Assembly: GCA_017454745.1 (NCBI GenBank)
Contig: JAFTCL010000020.1
Location: 59,247 to 123,246 of the forward strand
Direction: 5' to 3'
Source: Kiritimatiellia bacterium
GTDB lineage: Bacteria > Verrucomicrobiota > Kiritimatiellia > RFP12 > UBA1067
Length of the DNA: 64,000 nt
Shown here: positions 26,699 through 36,457 of the stretch, piece by piece
Layout of the letters: the number at the start of each line of letters is the position of its first letter
How positions within the stretch are numbered: the first letter of the stretch is position 1
Notes under the pieces: model-generated
Seen by the model: the letters and a program-made list of their open reading frames with translations, nothing else
What the model was told of the DNA's origin: nothing
Databases searched by the model: none
Made by a program: the position numbers and the translations under genes

Positions 26699-27567
26699 GC
26701 GATGTGCACCATCCGGTTGTTTACGCCGCCCAAAGCTTCCAGCAGCGGCGGCAGGTAATCGTCTGGAACGCAAAGCTTGCCGTATCCGGTGCCGAGCGCG
26801 AGGTCGGGTTTGGGTTCGCCGTGGTAATCCGATCCGCCGGTCTTGTTTAGCCCCAGCCGGTCGGCCATGCGGATCAATTCAACCGCCATTTCGGGAGTGT
26901 GGTCGGAGTGCCACACTTCCAAACCGAAAAGCCCGTGGTCGCGCAATTCCGCCAGCCGTTGCTCTAGTTCGGCCGGATCGTCAATCCAAGTGTAGGGGTG
27001 GGCGACCACCGGGACCCCGCCGGCCCGGCGGATCAATTCGACGCATTCCACGGGATAAAGACGGTAACGGTCCACATAAGCTGGCGCGTCTTTGGAAAGG
27101 TACTTGTCGAACGCCTCCTCGGTGGAGAAAACGTAATCCCGGTTAATCATCGCCTGGGCGATGTGAACCCGGCCGATTACATCATCGCCGGCGCAATCCT
27201 GCACCTCGGCCAGCGTCAGTTCCAGTCCAAGCGCGTTCAGTTTTTCGACGATCTGCTCGTTGCGCCAAGTCCGGCCGTCGCGGATTTTCTCCATGACGTC
27301 GTCCAGTTCCGGGAAGTCGGGATCCAATCCGTAACCCAGAATATGGAGCGTGCCGTCTTCGTCGCCGACATCGGCGCTCATCTCCATCCCCACGATACCG
27401 GTCATTTTAAACTCCCGGCAGGCGTTTAGGAAATCCTCCGCCCCGGCCATGGTGTCGTGGTCGGTCAGTGCCATCGCGTTAAGGCCGGCCTCCTTGCCGG
27501 CCTTAACTATGTCATACGGCTCGTCAGAGCCGTCGGAATTCGTAGAATGAATGTGCAAATCTATCAT
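26695..27567 (-). CDS. PHP-family metal-dependent phosphoesterase
   Basis: 290 residues. PHP motifs in order: IDLHIHSTNSDG, LTDHDTMAG, GMEMSAD, VVAHPYTW, E-V-W-H-S-D-H and GGSDYHGE, giving the histidine/aspartate cluster for a trinuclear metal site. The family includes 3',5'-nucleoside bisphosphate phosphatase and 5'-3' exoribonuclease RNase AM (YciV/TrpH-like). This is the best functional guess. It lies 53 bases after the IMP cyclohydrolase gene and overlaps the fumarase alpha gene. Confidence 0.85.
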   Translation of the reverse strand: MIDLHIHSTNSDGSDEPYDIVKAGKEAGLNAMALTDHDTMAGAEDFLNACREFKMTGIVGMEMSADVGDEDGTLHILGYGLDPDFPELDDVMEKIRDGRTWRNEQIVEKLNALGLELTLAEVQDCAGDDVIGRVHIAQAMINRDYVFSTEEAFDKYLSKDAPAYVDRYRLYPVECVELIRRAGGVPVVAHPYTWIDDPAELEQRLAELRDHGLFGLEVWHSDHTPEMAVELIRMADRLGLNKTGGSDYHGEPKPDLALGTGYGKLCVPDDYLPPLLEALGGVNNRMVHIA

Positions 27568-27620
27568 ATATGAACAACGCTGGGATTGGTAAAAGGGCTG
27601 CGTGGCGCCGCCCGCATGGC

Positions 27621-28298
27621 CTAGTGCACAGTGTAAACGTCGTCAACACTGTCAACGCCGGCGAAGAACTTGGCGATCGCCGCGTCGTATTTCGCGGTGT
27701 GCGCGAAAGATTTCTTCATCAGCCCAAGACGGGTCTTCAGCGACAGCTTGCCCTTGGTTTGCTTCAGCTCCTCGATCAGCAGCGGGTAGTCCTTGGGGTC
27801 AGTCACCGAGGCGACGCGCAGGTAGTTCTTGGCGGAGGCGCGAACCATGCACGGCCCGCCGATGTCGATGTTGGTGCGGGCCTCTTCCGGGGTCACTCCT
27901 TTTTTGGCAACCGTCTTTTTGAACGGATAGAGGTTCACCACCACCATGTCGATGGCAACGGCGCCGGTGCGTTTCAAATCCTGCCTGTGGGCCTTGTTGT
28001 AGGTCTCGCTGAGCAGTCCGAGGTAGATTTTGAAATCCAAAGTCTTGACCAGTCCGCCCTGCATTTCCGGCTGGCCGGTGTAGTCGGAAACCGCGACCAG
28101 ATGTTTTGCCGCCGCTTTCGGCCCCAGAATTTTCTCCACTGCCGCATAGGTGCCGCCGGTGGAGTAGATCTTCACCCTGGGGCACGCCTTGACCAGCGCG
28201 GGAACAAACTCCTCAAGGCCGGTTTTGTCGGAAACGCTCATCAAAACATGGCGAACCGCCACACTGCCGTCAATGTCCTTAACAATGTTTAATGCCAT
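27621..28298 (-). CDS. purH: Stand-alone IMP cyclohydrolase (PurH N-terminal domain only)
   Basis: 225 residues covering just the IMP cyclohydrolase half of PurH, with no AICAR transformylase domain. Seen: STGGT (46-50), then VKTL, NLYPF, NIDIGGP and RASAKNY. The residues equivalent to human ATIC Lys66, Tyr104, Asp125 and Lys137 are present as Lys85, Tyr124, Asp145 and Lys157. The usual HPxxHGG loop after KTL is replaced by DFKIYLG. It would close FAICAR to IMP in the last step of purine synthesis. The transformylase must be encoded elsewhere. Strong ribosome site AAAGGAGG. First gene of the minus-strand operon, with its own promoter. Confidence 0.85.
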   Translation of the reverse strand: MALNIVKDIDGSVAVRHVLMSVSDKTGLEEFVPALVKACPRVKIYSTGGTYAAVEKILGPKAAAKHLVAVSDYTGQPEMQGGLVKTLDFKIYLGLLSETYNKAHRQDLKRTGAVAIDMVVVNLYPFKKTVAKKGVTPEEARTNIDIGGPCMVRASAKNYLRVASVTDPKDYPLLIEELKQTKGKLSLKTRLGLMKKSFAHTAKYDAAIAKFFAGVDSVDDVYTVH

Positions 28299-28340
28299 AA
28301 CAACCTCCTTTTGCAGATAAAAAACCGTTGATAAAAATAG

Positions 28341-28369
28341 CTTATACCAAAAGACTTGCCAAAAATCAA
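28341..28369 (-). promoter_or_regulatory. Predicted promoter of the purH-fumarase-fmt operon
   Basis: On the minus strand TTGATT (28364-28369), a 17-base spacer and TATAAG (28341-28346) lie about 43 bases before the purH start. No known purine riboswitch fold was recognised in the short leader. Confidence 0.5.
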
Positions 28370-28400
28370 GTCAAAACGGATTGCGCACGAAAAGTTGGAG

Positions 28401-28440
28401 AGTTTGACTGTTTGACGGTTTGTTGGTTGGGCGGTTGGAT
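28401..28440. repeat. Intergenic TTTGAC/GGTTGG-type element
   Basis: This stretch reads TTTGACTG, TTTGACGG, then TTGTTGGTTGGGCGGTTGG, and resembles the element at 34571-34620. It sits between the divergent purH and 28576 promoters. It may be a degenerate dispersed repeat. No gene is seen in it. Confidence 0.35.
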
Positions 28441-28485
28441 GGAGTGGTCGTATGAAAAATACCAAAAAACTGGTAAAATCCGCGC

Positions 28486-28514
28486 TTGAACTGGGAAACG
28501 GAATAGGTTAAAAT
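28486..28514 (+). promoter_or_regulatory. Predicted promoter of the 1992-residue secreted protein
   Basis: TTGAAC (28486-28491), a 17-base spacer and TAAAAT (28509-28514) lie about 60 bases before the start, with AGAGGA as ribosome site. Confidence 0.55.
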
Positions 28515-28575
28515 ATTAAGTGTTTTGACTATGGTGTCGGATAAAGTTTTGTGACAAAACTCAAGAGGACTGAAT

Positions 28576-31500
28576 ATGATGCGCGGAAAAGGAATTATGG
28601 CGGCGGTCGCGATAGTGTTCGCGGTTTCGGCGTTGGCGGCTAACTACACTTGGACCGGCGGCGGAATGCCGACGGATGACGGAAGGTACCTTTGGAATGA
28701 CAGCGCCAACTGGGGCGGCGGCGGTTATCCCTCCGCAGGCGACATCGCTGAATTTCAGGATATCGGATGTACTATCGTAATACCCGATGATGGCGTGACG
28801 GTTATGCGCGTTTACGCCGTTTCCGGCGAATGGCGGCTGACCGGCGGCCAGATCACCATTTCCGACGCTGCGCCGTTTTGCTCTGCGGTTGGCACATACG
28901 ACCATCGCGGTTCGGCGGTCATCATCTTTGACTGTCCGGTCAATTTCAGTTCCACCGCCGACAAGACGATTCTGAGCGGTAACATTTTCAACAACATGGT
29001 GACACTCGGTACTCCCGGTCGAGCCTTTTTCATGAGGGGCGATGCCGATGGCGCGACCGGGTTGACGGTGTTTTCCGGGCCGCGCACTTATGCGTTTGGC
29101 AACAATAACAACATTTGCTCCGGTAAGAACGACGGTAACGCCGCGCACGGCGGTGATATGTTCATCCTTGACGGGGCGGTGGTGAACGCAAAGGTGTTCT
29201 TCGATTTCGCCGGATCGGTTACCACGGTCTCCAACGCCACGTTCACCACGTCGGCGTCCGGTACTTCGCAGAGTATTGACATGACCCACAATTCGATCCT
29301 GAACGTACTGGACGGAGGTACGGTTTCCTGCGCCGGGCGTTTGACCGTTGGTCAAAGCAACTCCGTCGGGGGCGATCCCACGGTTAACGTGAGGAACGCA
29401 ACATTGAACGCCAACTATATGCGTACCTATTCTTCCGGCAAGCCGCAGATATATTTGGATGGCGGCGAGATCAACGTTACCGGTAACTTCGATTTCAATT
29501 CCGGAGCAGCCGGTACCGGGCTGCATATTGGCAAGGGCAAGTTCACCGTTGGCGGAACCATGACGCAAGGAAGCAGCCAGTACATCCACTTCACCGTGCC
29601 GGACGACCAGCAACTCGGCACAATCGAGGTCGGCACGATGAAACATACAACAGCGGAAAACACCGTGCAGATCAACATTTACGATGCCACCCTCGCCAAC
29701 GGCACGGTTTATACCTTGGTTAACGACAAATCCCAGACTCTTACCATCGCGGATTATACCGTGCTTTACAACGGCGCTCCGGCCGCCACCAAGGGTGCTC
29801 TGGCGGTGAATGACGGTGTGCTGACTTTCCGCCCGAACGCCACGGCGGTGGTGTGGACCGGTGGCGGCGACGGCTCAAAATTCAGCGACCCCGCCAACTG
29901 GAACGGTGGCGTGATTCCATTCGTCGGCAGTAGCGTATATTTCCTGACTGAAGCTGGCGGGACACTGGTCAACGATTTGGAGGGATTGGATCTTGAACGC
30001 ATCCAGTTCGGTTCCGATGCCGGCGCGTTTGTTATCGGTGGCAACGCCATTACGATGTCCGGTCTTGTGATGAACCGCAGCGCCAGCGAGCAGGTGCTGA
30101 ACTGCGAGATTGCGGCGGCGGAAGGTCAGGAGCTGATGACCGATTTCAGCCAAGCCGGCGTGGTTTTCGCAGGCGGCGCAACCGGTGTGGCGTTAACCGG
30201 ACAAAACGACCTCAGTCGTATCTTGAAAGGCCACTTCACGTTTACCCGTACCCAGCCTGAAGGCGATACGGATAACGACTATTGGGAAACCGTCACCTAT
30301 ATTGTTGCCTCGGGCAGTACCTTGTCAGTGCCGGGCGAGATGTTTGTGCGTAACGGTTACGGCAACCCGACGTTTGTTATTGAAGAGGGTGCTGTCATGA
30401 ATGTCGGTACTTACAAATGCCGCGCTGCGTTCGAAACATTCGATGTCAAGGGTACCTTGAACGTCGGGACGATGTGGGGATACGGGTTTACGCCGGTATT
30501 CACCACCGCCACCTCCACCGGTACGGTGAATGTGGAGCAGGTGGTGGTCAGTGCTAACAATGCTAGTCAGATGCGGGCCTCCCGGTTCAATATTGGCGCT
30601 GGCGGCATTGCGGGACGGCTTTCGGGAATGTTCGCCAACGGTGATGTCCGTGGTGTGTTGTGGGCGGACGGCATAACCGTCCGGGCGACCGCCGATTGGT
30701 CGATTTACAACGAAACCAATCTTCCGAACGTTAAACTCGACGTTGCCGGGGCGGTGACGCTGGACACTGACGGCCACACGGTTTCGTTTGAGATTCCGGT
30801 AACCGGCGCAGGATCGATCGCGCTTACCGCGGGCAGTATTCTGGATGTGACGGGAATTGACAACTGTGTCCCGTTGATTCCGGCGGCCGGTGCCACCATA
30901 CGTACTCCTCCGTTGCCGCGCGCGATCGCGCTGACCGCGCCCGAATCCGGTGTGGTCACAATCGAGTTGGTGGCCCCGGCGAGCGGTTTGCCCAACAACT
31001 CCAGTTTCGAACTTTTCACCGGCACGGGGCTGGAAGCCGGGGATTTGGGTAAGTTCGCGGTGTCGGTGGTCGGGTTCCCCGAGACCACTGGCGTGTTGTC
31101 GCTGGATGAAGATTCATTGATTTTCACCGTCACCAGCGGCGGTATGGATGCGGATACGTTGTTGTGGCGGCCTACCAACGAAACCGGCACCGTGTGGTCG
31201 TCGGCGGTGGAAGCGTGGCTGACTGCGCAAACCTCCACCCGGACCGGATTTATCGAATTCTCTAACGTACGGTTCGATGCTGCCGAGACTTTTTACAATG
31301 CCAGAGTGGAGATCGATGATGACATTTACGTGGGTAATATCACGATCAATAGCGACCGTGATTATACTTTTGCCGGCCCCGGCAAGTTTTCCGGCGCTGG
31401 CAAGCTGGTTAAGAGCGGCTTGGGCGCACTGACTTTGGATGGTCCGGCGTTAACCAGTCAGGATATCGACATCGTAAGCGGTAAGCTGGTAATCGGTGCT

Positions 31501-34500
31501 GACGCTCCAGCCAGTGCGCTGGGCAGTGGCACCAACGGGGTGGTACGGATCTCAGCCGGCGGACAGCTCGAACTGAATTACACTTTAGATACCTCGAACG
31601 ATGCCACCCGGAACAGTATCACCTCCGACAAAATCTATCATATCGCCGGGGCCGGTCCGGACGGAGCCGGAGCAATCGTCAACAACGGCGGTTCTACCAC
31701 TTGGTATCGGGCGTTGGCGCGGGTGTTCTTGGACGACGACGCTTCCTTGGGCGGGGTTTCGCGCATCGATTTCCGTTCTGGCGTGCTTGATACTTCCCCT
31801 CCGTTCATCTTTGGTCCGGAAATGACGTTGACCGACAATATTATCCCCGCCGGCGGCAACTACGGGTTGCATCTTAATAATGCCATCGTCACGCTCGGAA
31901 AGCTAGCGGTGTCGGAGAATGCGCGGCTCGGAATGGAAGGCACGATAACGGTCAACATTCAGGATGGCATTGAACTTGCAAACGGTTCGGGCGTTGATTT
32001 CTATAATGGCACAATTAACGCGGCGGATGGCGCGACGGCTTCGTTCAATGTCGCCGACAGTGCGACGGTTGCTTTCAAAAACAACAACGGTACCTCCAAT
32101 GTGAACGTTCCGGTCACGGTTCCCGCCGAATCCGCGTTAAACTTGGCTGCCGGTGAAATAACTTATGGCGATACGGTGGAAAACGCTGGAACGGTTAATG
32201 TCTCGGGTGGAACCCAGATATTCAAAGGCGCGCTTTCCGGAGCCGGTGAATGGAAAACCTCCGCCGGTATAGCGCGGATTGAGACTGCCGATTTCAATGA
32301 CGGCTTGACTTGGGAGCTTACTGCCGGGGTGGAGGGCTTGAGGTTCTGGAAGGGCTCGCAATTGGCGGATAAGCGGATTAACGTCACCGGAGTGTCGGGT
32401 GCGTCGGTGATTTTGGGCAACTACGAGACGGAGAATCCCACTTTGGGTTCGCTCACCGTGGTCGGGCCGGGCGTGGCTTTGATGTATGCGGCCGATGTGG
32501 TTCTGCCGCGTATTGACGTGACCGGTTCCGGTACCTGCCGTAGTTACACCGACAATCTGGAAACGCGTATCCGGTTTACTGACGGAACGTGGGAATGCGG
32601 AACGTTTTTTGTCGGCGGCAGTTCCCGCGGCAGCCACTTCTTCTCGTATGAAGGTACGGTGATTTCCGCAGATTACTTCCATATCGGAAATGGCAGCCAT
32701 CTCGCGCCGCGCGCGTTGTACGAGTTGGAGGGCGGAATATTTGAGATTGGCAGCAACGGCATGGCGTCGGCCTATTCGCCGTTAGGAACCTTTGCGTGTT
32801 TCAACAACGGCAAGTTGTCCGCCAAGAGTGACTTCGAGGCAAAATGGGGATTCCCCGGTCTGTTTGGCCGTCGTGATGGCGATAAGCTGACCATTGATAT
32901 CGGCAATCACGAAGTAACATACCGTTCCGGTTTGGGGGGCAAGGGTACGGTAAACGTTACGGGTTCGGGAAGTTTTTACACCACCAAGCCCTATACCAAC
33001 TCTGACCTTTTCCAGAATCTTTCCGAAGGTAAATGGACGGTCGGCGCGGTGGGAATGAACGATCTTTCCGGCGCATCGGGATTCGCCGGCGGGTTGGAGG
33101 TGGAGAGCAACTGTTTCGCGCGGGTATGCATACGCAGTGACGAGTTGTGCGAGTTTGCCAATTACGGAACCAATGACTGGCATTCCTTTACCGGACATAA
33201 CAACGCCGCGTGGAATTTGGTGAACAACCTCAACCACCTGCACCTAAAACTTGCTTCGACGGATAAAGTTTATAACGCGCACACCTTTGTGTATCGCGGT
33301 CAATTTTATGTGGCTGAATCCGAAGCGGGGGTTTGGACTTTTGCCGGAACGTATGATGACCGTATCGCCTTTGAGGTCGACGGCACGCTGGTTTTCGAAA
33401 CCGCCGCATCCGGCGAAATCAAGTACGGCAACATCGAGTTGACCGCAGGTTGGCACGATTTTTACATCACGACCTATGACAACACCGGCACTCAAGGACC
33501 GACCGGATGGAATAGTTGCGGCCTTGGTTTCGCCCCGCGGGCGTTGACCTCCACCACGCTGGCCGACTACACCAAGTTCAATTTCGGAACCATCCCGATT
33601 CGGCCGGCGAACTCGGTGCAGTGGGAACGCCGCCCCAACGTGGCTGCCGCCGATTGGAAGACTTGGGAGGATTTCGACACCCTTACCGTTACCAACACGT
33701 TACAGCAGCTGAACGGATACAACACTTGGCCGGAGGCGGCTAACGCGCTCAACCGTTTGAGCGGCAGTTTCTTCGTTGAGGCCGCCGATGTCGGTGATTG
33801 GCAGTTCTGGTCCAGTTACGACGATAATATTTCTTTGAGTGTTGACGGCGTGGATTCCGGGATGGATGGGCGACGCGATAGCGTGCAGACCGCAACCGTT
33901 GTGTACAGTCTTACCGAAGGTTGGCACGCCTTTGAGATTCGTGTCACCGACCGTGGCGGTAACTGTGGGCCTTGGGATGGTGCCAGCCCGTACGCGATCG
34001 GCGTGCAGATTACTCCCGTTGGCGGAGAGGCGCGTGAGATGGTGGCGTTTGACGAACGCCGGTTCCGGTTCGTCCGCACCGGTAAACCGCCGCTGGCCGG
34101 TATCGGCGGTACATTAACCCTACAATCCGGTTCGATACTTGAAAACGGTGCAGGGGAACCCTCGATATGCCCGATTTTGGGTACGATCGAAGGTTCCGGC
34201 CAGTTGCGCGGTAGGTTCGCGTTTCAGAATGCGGTGTGGCGTATTACAGGTAATGCGAGAGAACTTGACGGGGTGGTAAGTTTCGCCGCTAGCTCCGCTG
34301 GTATCGTGACCAACCCGGAAACACTTGCAAAACTTGGCGGAATCGAGTTGCGTTTCAGCGAACGTCCCGCCCGGGTCAAGTATGAAATCTGCGATGCATT
34401 GGGGTTGACCGTGGAAACAGCGGCGGAGTTACCGGTCACCGCGTATTACGAAGGCCAAGGCGAATCAGCGTGCGAATTTAAAGCGGCTGTTGAAAACGGC

Positions 34501-34554
34501 AGGCTGGTGCTGCTGAACCTCAATCCGGCTGGAACGCTGTTATTCCTGCGTTAG
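28576..34554 (+). CDS. Giant secreted beta-helix/PA14-like surface protein
   Basis: 1992 residues. Signal peptide MMRGKGIMAAVAIVFAVSALAAN. The passenger starts with a W-T-G-G-G...N-W module (about residue 24) that recurs at about 425 (VVWTGGGDGSKFSDPANW). Between and after are hundreds of residues of G/N/T-V-rich strands typical of right-handed beta-helices (LTLDGPAL, VNVSGGTQIF). Two PA14-like carbohydrate-binding segments are seen at about 1515-1655 (YDDRIAFEVDGTLVFE) and 1660-1805 (YDDNISLSVDGVDSG), both with a T-A/E-G-W-H strand. There is no autotransporter beta-barrel and no obvious PEP-CTERM tail at the C-terminus. Probably a surface adhesin or glycan-binding scaffold. Export across the outer membrane would need a separate system. 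Large but with no internal stop. Confidence 0.75.
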   Translation: MMRGKGIMAAVAIVFAVSALAANYTWTGGGMPTDDGRYLWNDSANWGGGGYPSAGDIAEFQDIGCTIVIPDDGVTVMRVYAVSGEWRLTGGQITISDAAPFCSAVGTYDHRGSAVIIFDCPVNFSSTADKTILSGNIFNNMVTLGTPGRAFFMRGDADGATGLTVFSGPRTYAFGNNNNICSGKNDGNAAHGGDMFILDGAVVNAKVFFDFAGSVTTVSNATFTTSASGTSQSIDMTHNSILNVLDGGTVSCAGRLTVGQSNSVGGDPTVNVRNATLNANYMRTYSSGKPQIYLDGGEINVTGNFDFNSGAAGTGLHIGKGKFTVGGTMTQGSSQYIHFTVPDDQQLGTIEVGTMKHTTAENTVQINIYDATLANGTVYTLVNDKSQTLTIADYTVLYNGAPAATKGALAVNDGVLTFRPNATAVVWTGGGDGSKFSDPANWNGGVIPFVGSSVYFLTEAGGTLVNDLEGLDLERIQFGSDAGAFVIGGNAITMSGLVMNRSASEQVLNCEIAAAEGQELMTDFSQAGVVFAGGATGVALTGQNDLSRILKGHFTFTRTQPEGDTDNDYWETVTYIVASGSTLSVPGEMFVRNGYGNPTFVIEEGAVMNVGTYKCRAAFETFDVKGTLNVGTMWGYGFTPVFTTATSTGTVNVEQVVVSANNASQMRASRFNIGAGGIAGRLSGMFANGDVRGVLWADGITVRATADWSIYNETNLPNVKLDVAGAVTLDTDGHTVSFEIPVTGAGSIALTAGSILDVTGIDNCVPLIPAAGATIRTPPLPRAIALTAPESGVVTIELVAPASGLPNNSSFELFTGTGLEAGDLGKFAVSVVGFPETTGVLSLDEDSLIFTVTSGGMDADTLLWRPTNETGTVWSSAVEAWLTAQTSTRTGFIEFSNVRFDAAETFYNARVEIDDDIYVGNITINSDRDYTFAGPGKFSGAGKLVKSGLGALTLDGPALTSQDIDIVSGKLVIGADAPASALGSGTNGVVRISAGGQLELNYTLDTSNDATRNSITSDKIYHIAGAGPDGAGAIVNNGGSTTWYRALARVFLDDDASLGGVSRIDFRSGVLDTSPPFIFGPEMTLTDNIIPAGGNYGLHLNNAIVTLGKLAVSENARLGMEGTITVNIQDGIELANGSGVDFYNGTINAADGATASFNVADSATVAFKNNNGTSNVNVPVTVPAESALNLAAGEITYGDTVENAGTVNVSGGTQIFKGALSGAGEWKTSAGIARIETADFNDGLTWELTAGVEGLRFWKGSQLADKRINVTGVSGASVILGNYETENPTLGSLTVVGPGVALMYAADVVLPRIDVTGSGTCRSYTDNLETRIRFTDGTWECGTFFVGGSSRGSHFFSYEGTVISADYFHIGNGSHLAPRALYELEGGIFEIGSNGMASAYSPLGTFACFNNGKLSAKSDFEAKWGFPGLFGRRDGDKLTIDIGNHEVTYRSGLGGKGTVNVTGSGSFYTTKPYTNSDLFQNLSEGKWTVGAVGMNDLSGASGFAGGLEVESNCFARVCIRSDELCEFANYGTNDWHSFTGHNNAAWNLVNNLNHLHLKLASTDKVYNAHTFVYRGQFYVAESEAGVWTFAGTYDDRIAFEVDGTLVFETAASGEIKYGNIELTAGWHDFYITTYDNTGTQGPTGWNSCGLGFAPRALTSTTLADYTKFNFGTIPIRPANSVQWERRPNVAAADWKTWEDFDTLTVTNTLQQLNGYNTWPEAANALNRLSGSFFVEAADVGDWQFWSSYDDNISLSVDGVDSGMDGRRDSVQTATVVYSLTEGWHAFEIRVTDRGGNCGPWDGASPYAIGVQITPVGGEAREMVAFDERRFRFVRTGKPPLAGIGGTLTLQSGSILENGAGEPSICPILGTIEGSGQLRGRFAFQNAVWRITGNARELDGVVSFAASSAGIVTNPETLAKLGGIELRFSERPARVKYEICDALGLTVETAAELPVTAYYEGQGESACEFKAAVENGRLVLLNLNPAGTLLFLR

Positions 34555-34570
34555 TTGCTAGTAGGTTAAG

Positions 34571-34657
34571 GTTTGACAGTTTTTCTGTTTGACAGTTTGT
34601 CGGTTGGTTAGTCGCTAGTAGTTCTAGGAGTGATAGTTTTAACTAGCTACTAGCGAC
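34571..34657. repeat. Intergenic direct and inverted repeats between convergent genes
   Basis: GTTTGACAGTTT occurs twice (34571-34582 and 34588-34599). GTCGCTAGTAG (34611-34621) is repeated inverted as CTACTAGCGAC (34647-34657), giving an 11-bp stem with a 25-base loop between the convergent 28576 and argS genes. No U-tract follows, so a terminator role is uncertain. The core GTTAGTCGCTAGT also occurs at 20725-20737. Confidence 0.45.
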
Positions 34658-34702
34658 AGGCAACAGACGACACGAGACTTGCGGATAACTGTTAACGACT
34701 GG

Positions 34703-36436
34703 TTATATCCTGCTTGGGGTGCGGATTCCAAGCAGGTGCAGGCCTTCCGAGAGTACGGCGGCGGTCATCGCGCACAGGCAGATACGGCTGTCGCGGACTG
34801 TCGGTTCGGACTTCAAAATCGGCGACCGCTGGTAGAAGCTGCTGTAGTTCTGAGCCAGCGTGAACAGGTAGTCCGCCAGAATACTGGGCTTGTACGCTTC
34901 GGCGGCGCGGACTACGGCGGCCGGGAATTGTGTGAGCTTCAACGCCAGCGATTTTTCGGCTGGCGAATCCAACAGCAACCGGTTTTCCAGCGGGTCGGTA
35001 CCGACCTGTTCCGCGTATTTGTCGAGTAGCGAGCAGATGCGGGCGTAGGCGTATTGCAGATACGGTCCAGAGTTGCCCTCCAGCGCCATCGCTTTTTCCC
35101 AGGTGAAGACAATCAGGGTTTGCGGATCGTGCGAGAGGTCGGCGTATTTGATGGCTCCGATGCCGATAGCCTCGGCCAATTCCGCTTTCTCCGATTCCGG
35201 CATCTCGCGATTGCCGGAGTCGATAATCTCCCTGGCGCGGCGAACCGCCTCGTTGAGCAGATCGTCAAGTTTGATTACGTTGCCTTGACGGGTTGAGAAG
35301 GTGCCTTCGGGAAGACGCATCAGACCGAACCAAACGTGTACAAGCTGATAAGGGTCGGTTGAAAGCCCGATTTTACGGCAGATGGTGAAGAACTGCTTGA
35401 AGTGCAACTGCTGCCGTTCGTCGGTCACATACACGATCCGGTAGGGGCTGAACTCGGTGACGCGGGAACGCACCGTGGCGATGTCGGTGGTGGCGTAGTT
35501 GAAACCGCCGTCGCTTTTCTGGATTAGGCAAACCGGGAGTCCTTCTTCATCTAGCCGGACAATCTGCGCGCCGTCGCTCTCCTCGGCCAGCCCGCGGGTC
35601 TTTAGGGTTTCCACCACATCGGCCAGCTGGTTGTTGTAATAGCTCTCGCCGCGCCAAAGGTCGAACGATACATCGAGCCGCCGGTACATGCGGTTGAACT
35701 CTTCAATCGAGATGTCGATGAATTTCTTCCAGATGGCCCGGTTTTCCGCGTCGCCCTGCTGAAGTTTTACCAGTTCGCGGCGGCAGGTGTCCATCCATTC
35801 CGGATCGTCCTTGGCGCGGTTGTAACTGGACACATAGGCTTGTTCCAGGTCCGCCACGGTTAAATTGCCGCGCTGTTCTTCAGTCAGGAAGTTACGGTAG
35901 CCCTCGATTAAAATCCCGAATTGGGTCCCCCAGTCGCCGATGTGGTTGTCGGCCATCACTTGGAAGCCGGTGGCGCGGTAGAGCCGATCTAGCGCGTTGC
36001 CGATTACGGTGGAACGGATATGCCCGATGTGCATTTGTTTGGCGGCGTTGGGGCTGGAGTAGTCGATGACCACGGTTCTGCCCTGACCGATGTCGGGGAT
36101 TCCAAAATGCGGGGCGGCGGCGAGGTTGGCGACTTGTCCGGCCAGCCAATTGGGACTGACGGTAAGGTTGATGAATCCAGGCCCCGCGACTTCAATTTTT
36201 TCTATCATCTCCGGAACGGGAATGGCCTTTACTGCGGTTTCCGCGATTGCCCGCGGCGGACGGTGCAATGTTTTTGCCAGTTGCATGGAGTCGTTGCACT
36301 GAAAGTCGCCGAACTTGGGGTCGGTCGCGGGTTGCACCCGAGGAGAGAAATCGGCCACGGCATCGCCGAAAGCCGCCGTAAAAGCCTGTTTGATGTAATC
36401 TGAAAGCGCGTTTTCGCAAAGGTTAAGAGTATTCAT
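34703..36436 (-). CDS. argS: Arginyl-tRNA synthetase
   Basis: 577 residues. N-terminal Add1-like domain, then the class I Rossmann core with VIDYSSPNAAKQMHIGHIRS (HIGH motif) and DWGTQFG. The anticodon-binding DALR domain lies at the C-terminus (GPYLQYAYARICSLL and beyond), ending ...LLGIRTPSRI. Catalyses charging of tRNA-Arg. Last gene of the four-gene minus-strand unit and 21 bases after the GT39-like gene. Family-typical length. Confident. Confidence 0.96.
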   Translation of the reverse strand: MNTLNLCENALSDYIKQAFTAAFGDAVADFSPRVQPATDPKFGDFQCNDSMQLAKTLHRPPRAIAETAVKAIPVPEMIEKIEVAGPGFINLTVSPNWLAGQVANLAAAPHFGIPDIGQGRTVVIDYSSPNAAKQMHIGHIRSTVIGNALDRLYRATGFQVMADNHIGDWGTQFGILIEGYRNFLTEEQRGNLTVADLEQAYVSSYNRAKDDPEWMDTCRRELVKLQQGDAENRAIWKKFIDISIEEFNRMYRRLDVSFDLWRGESYYNNQLADVVETLKTRGLAEESDGAQIVRLDEEGLPVCLIQKSDGGFNYATTDIATVRSRVTEFSPYRIVYVTDERQQLHFKQFFTICRKIGLSTDPYQLVHVWFGLMRLPEGTFSTRQGNVIKLDDLLNEAVRRAREIIDSGNREMPESEKAELAEAIGIGAIKYADLSHDPQTLIVFTWEKAMALEGNSGPYLQYAYARICSLLDKYAEQVGTDPLENRLLLDSPAEKSLALKLTQFPAAVVRAAEAYKPSILADYLFTLAQNYSSFYQRSPILKSEPTVRDSRICLCAMTAAVLSEGLHLLGIRTPSRI

Positions 36437-36457
36437 GACTGATGTCTCCGGATATGG

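Noticed and set aside
28561..29646. Long minus-strand open frame opposite the 1992-residue gene
   Set aside because: Antisense shadow of a GC-rich coding region. No signal, motif or ribosome site, and the plus-strand protein is coherent.
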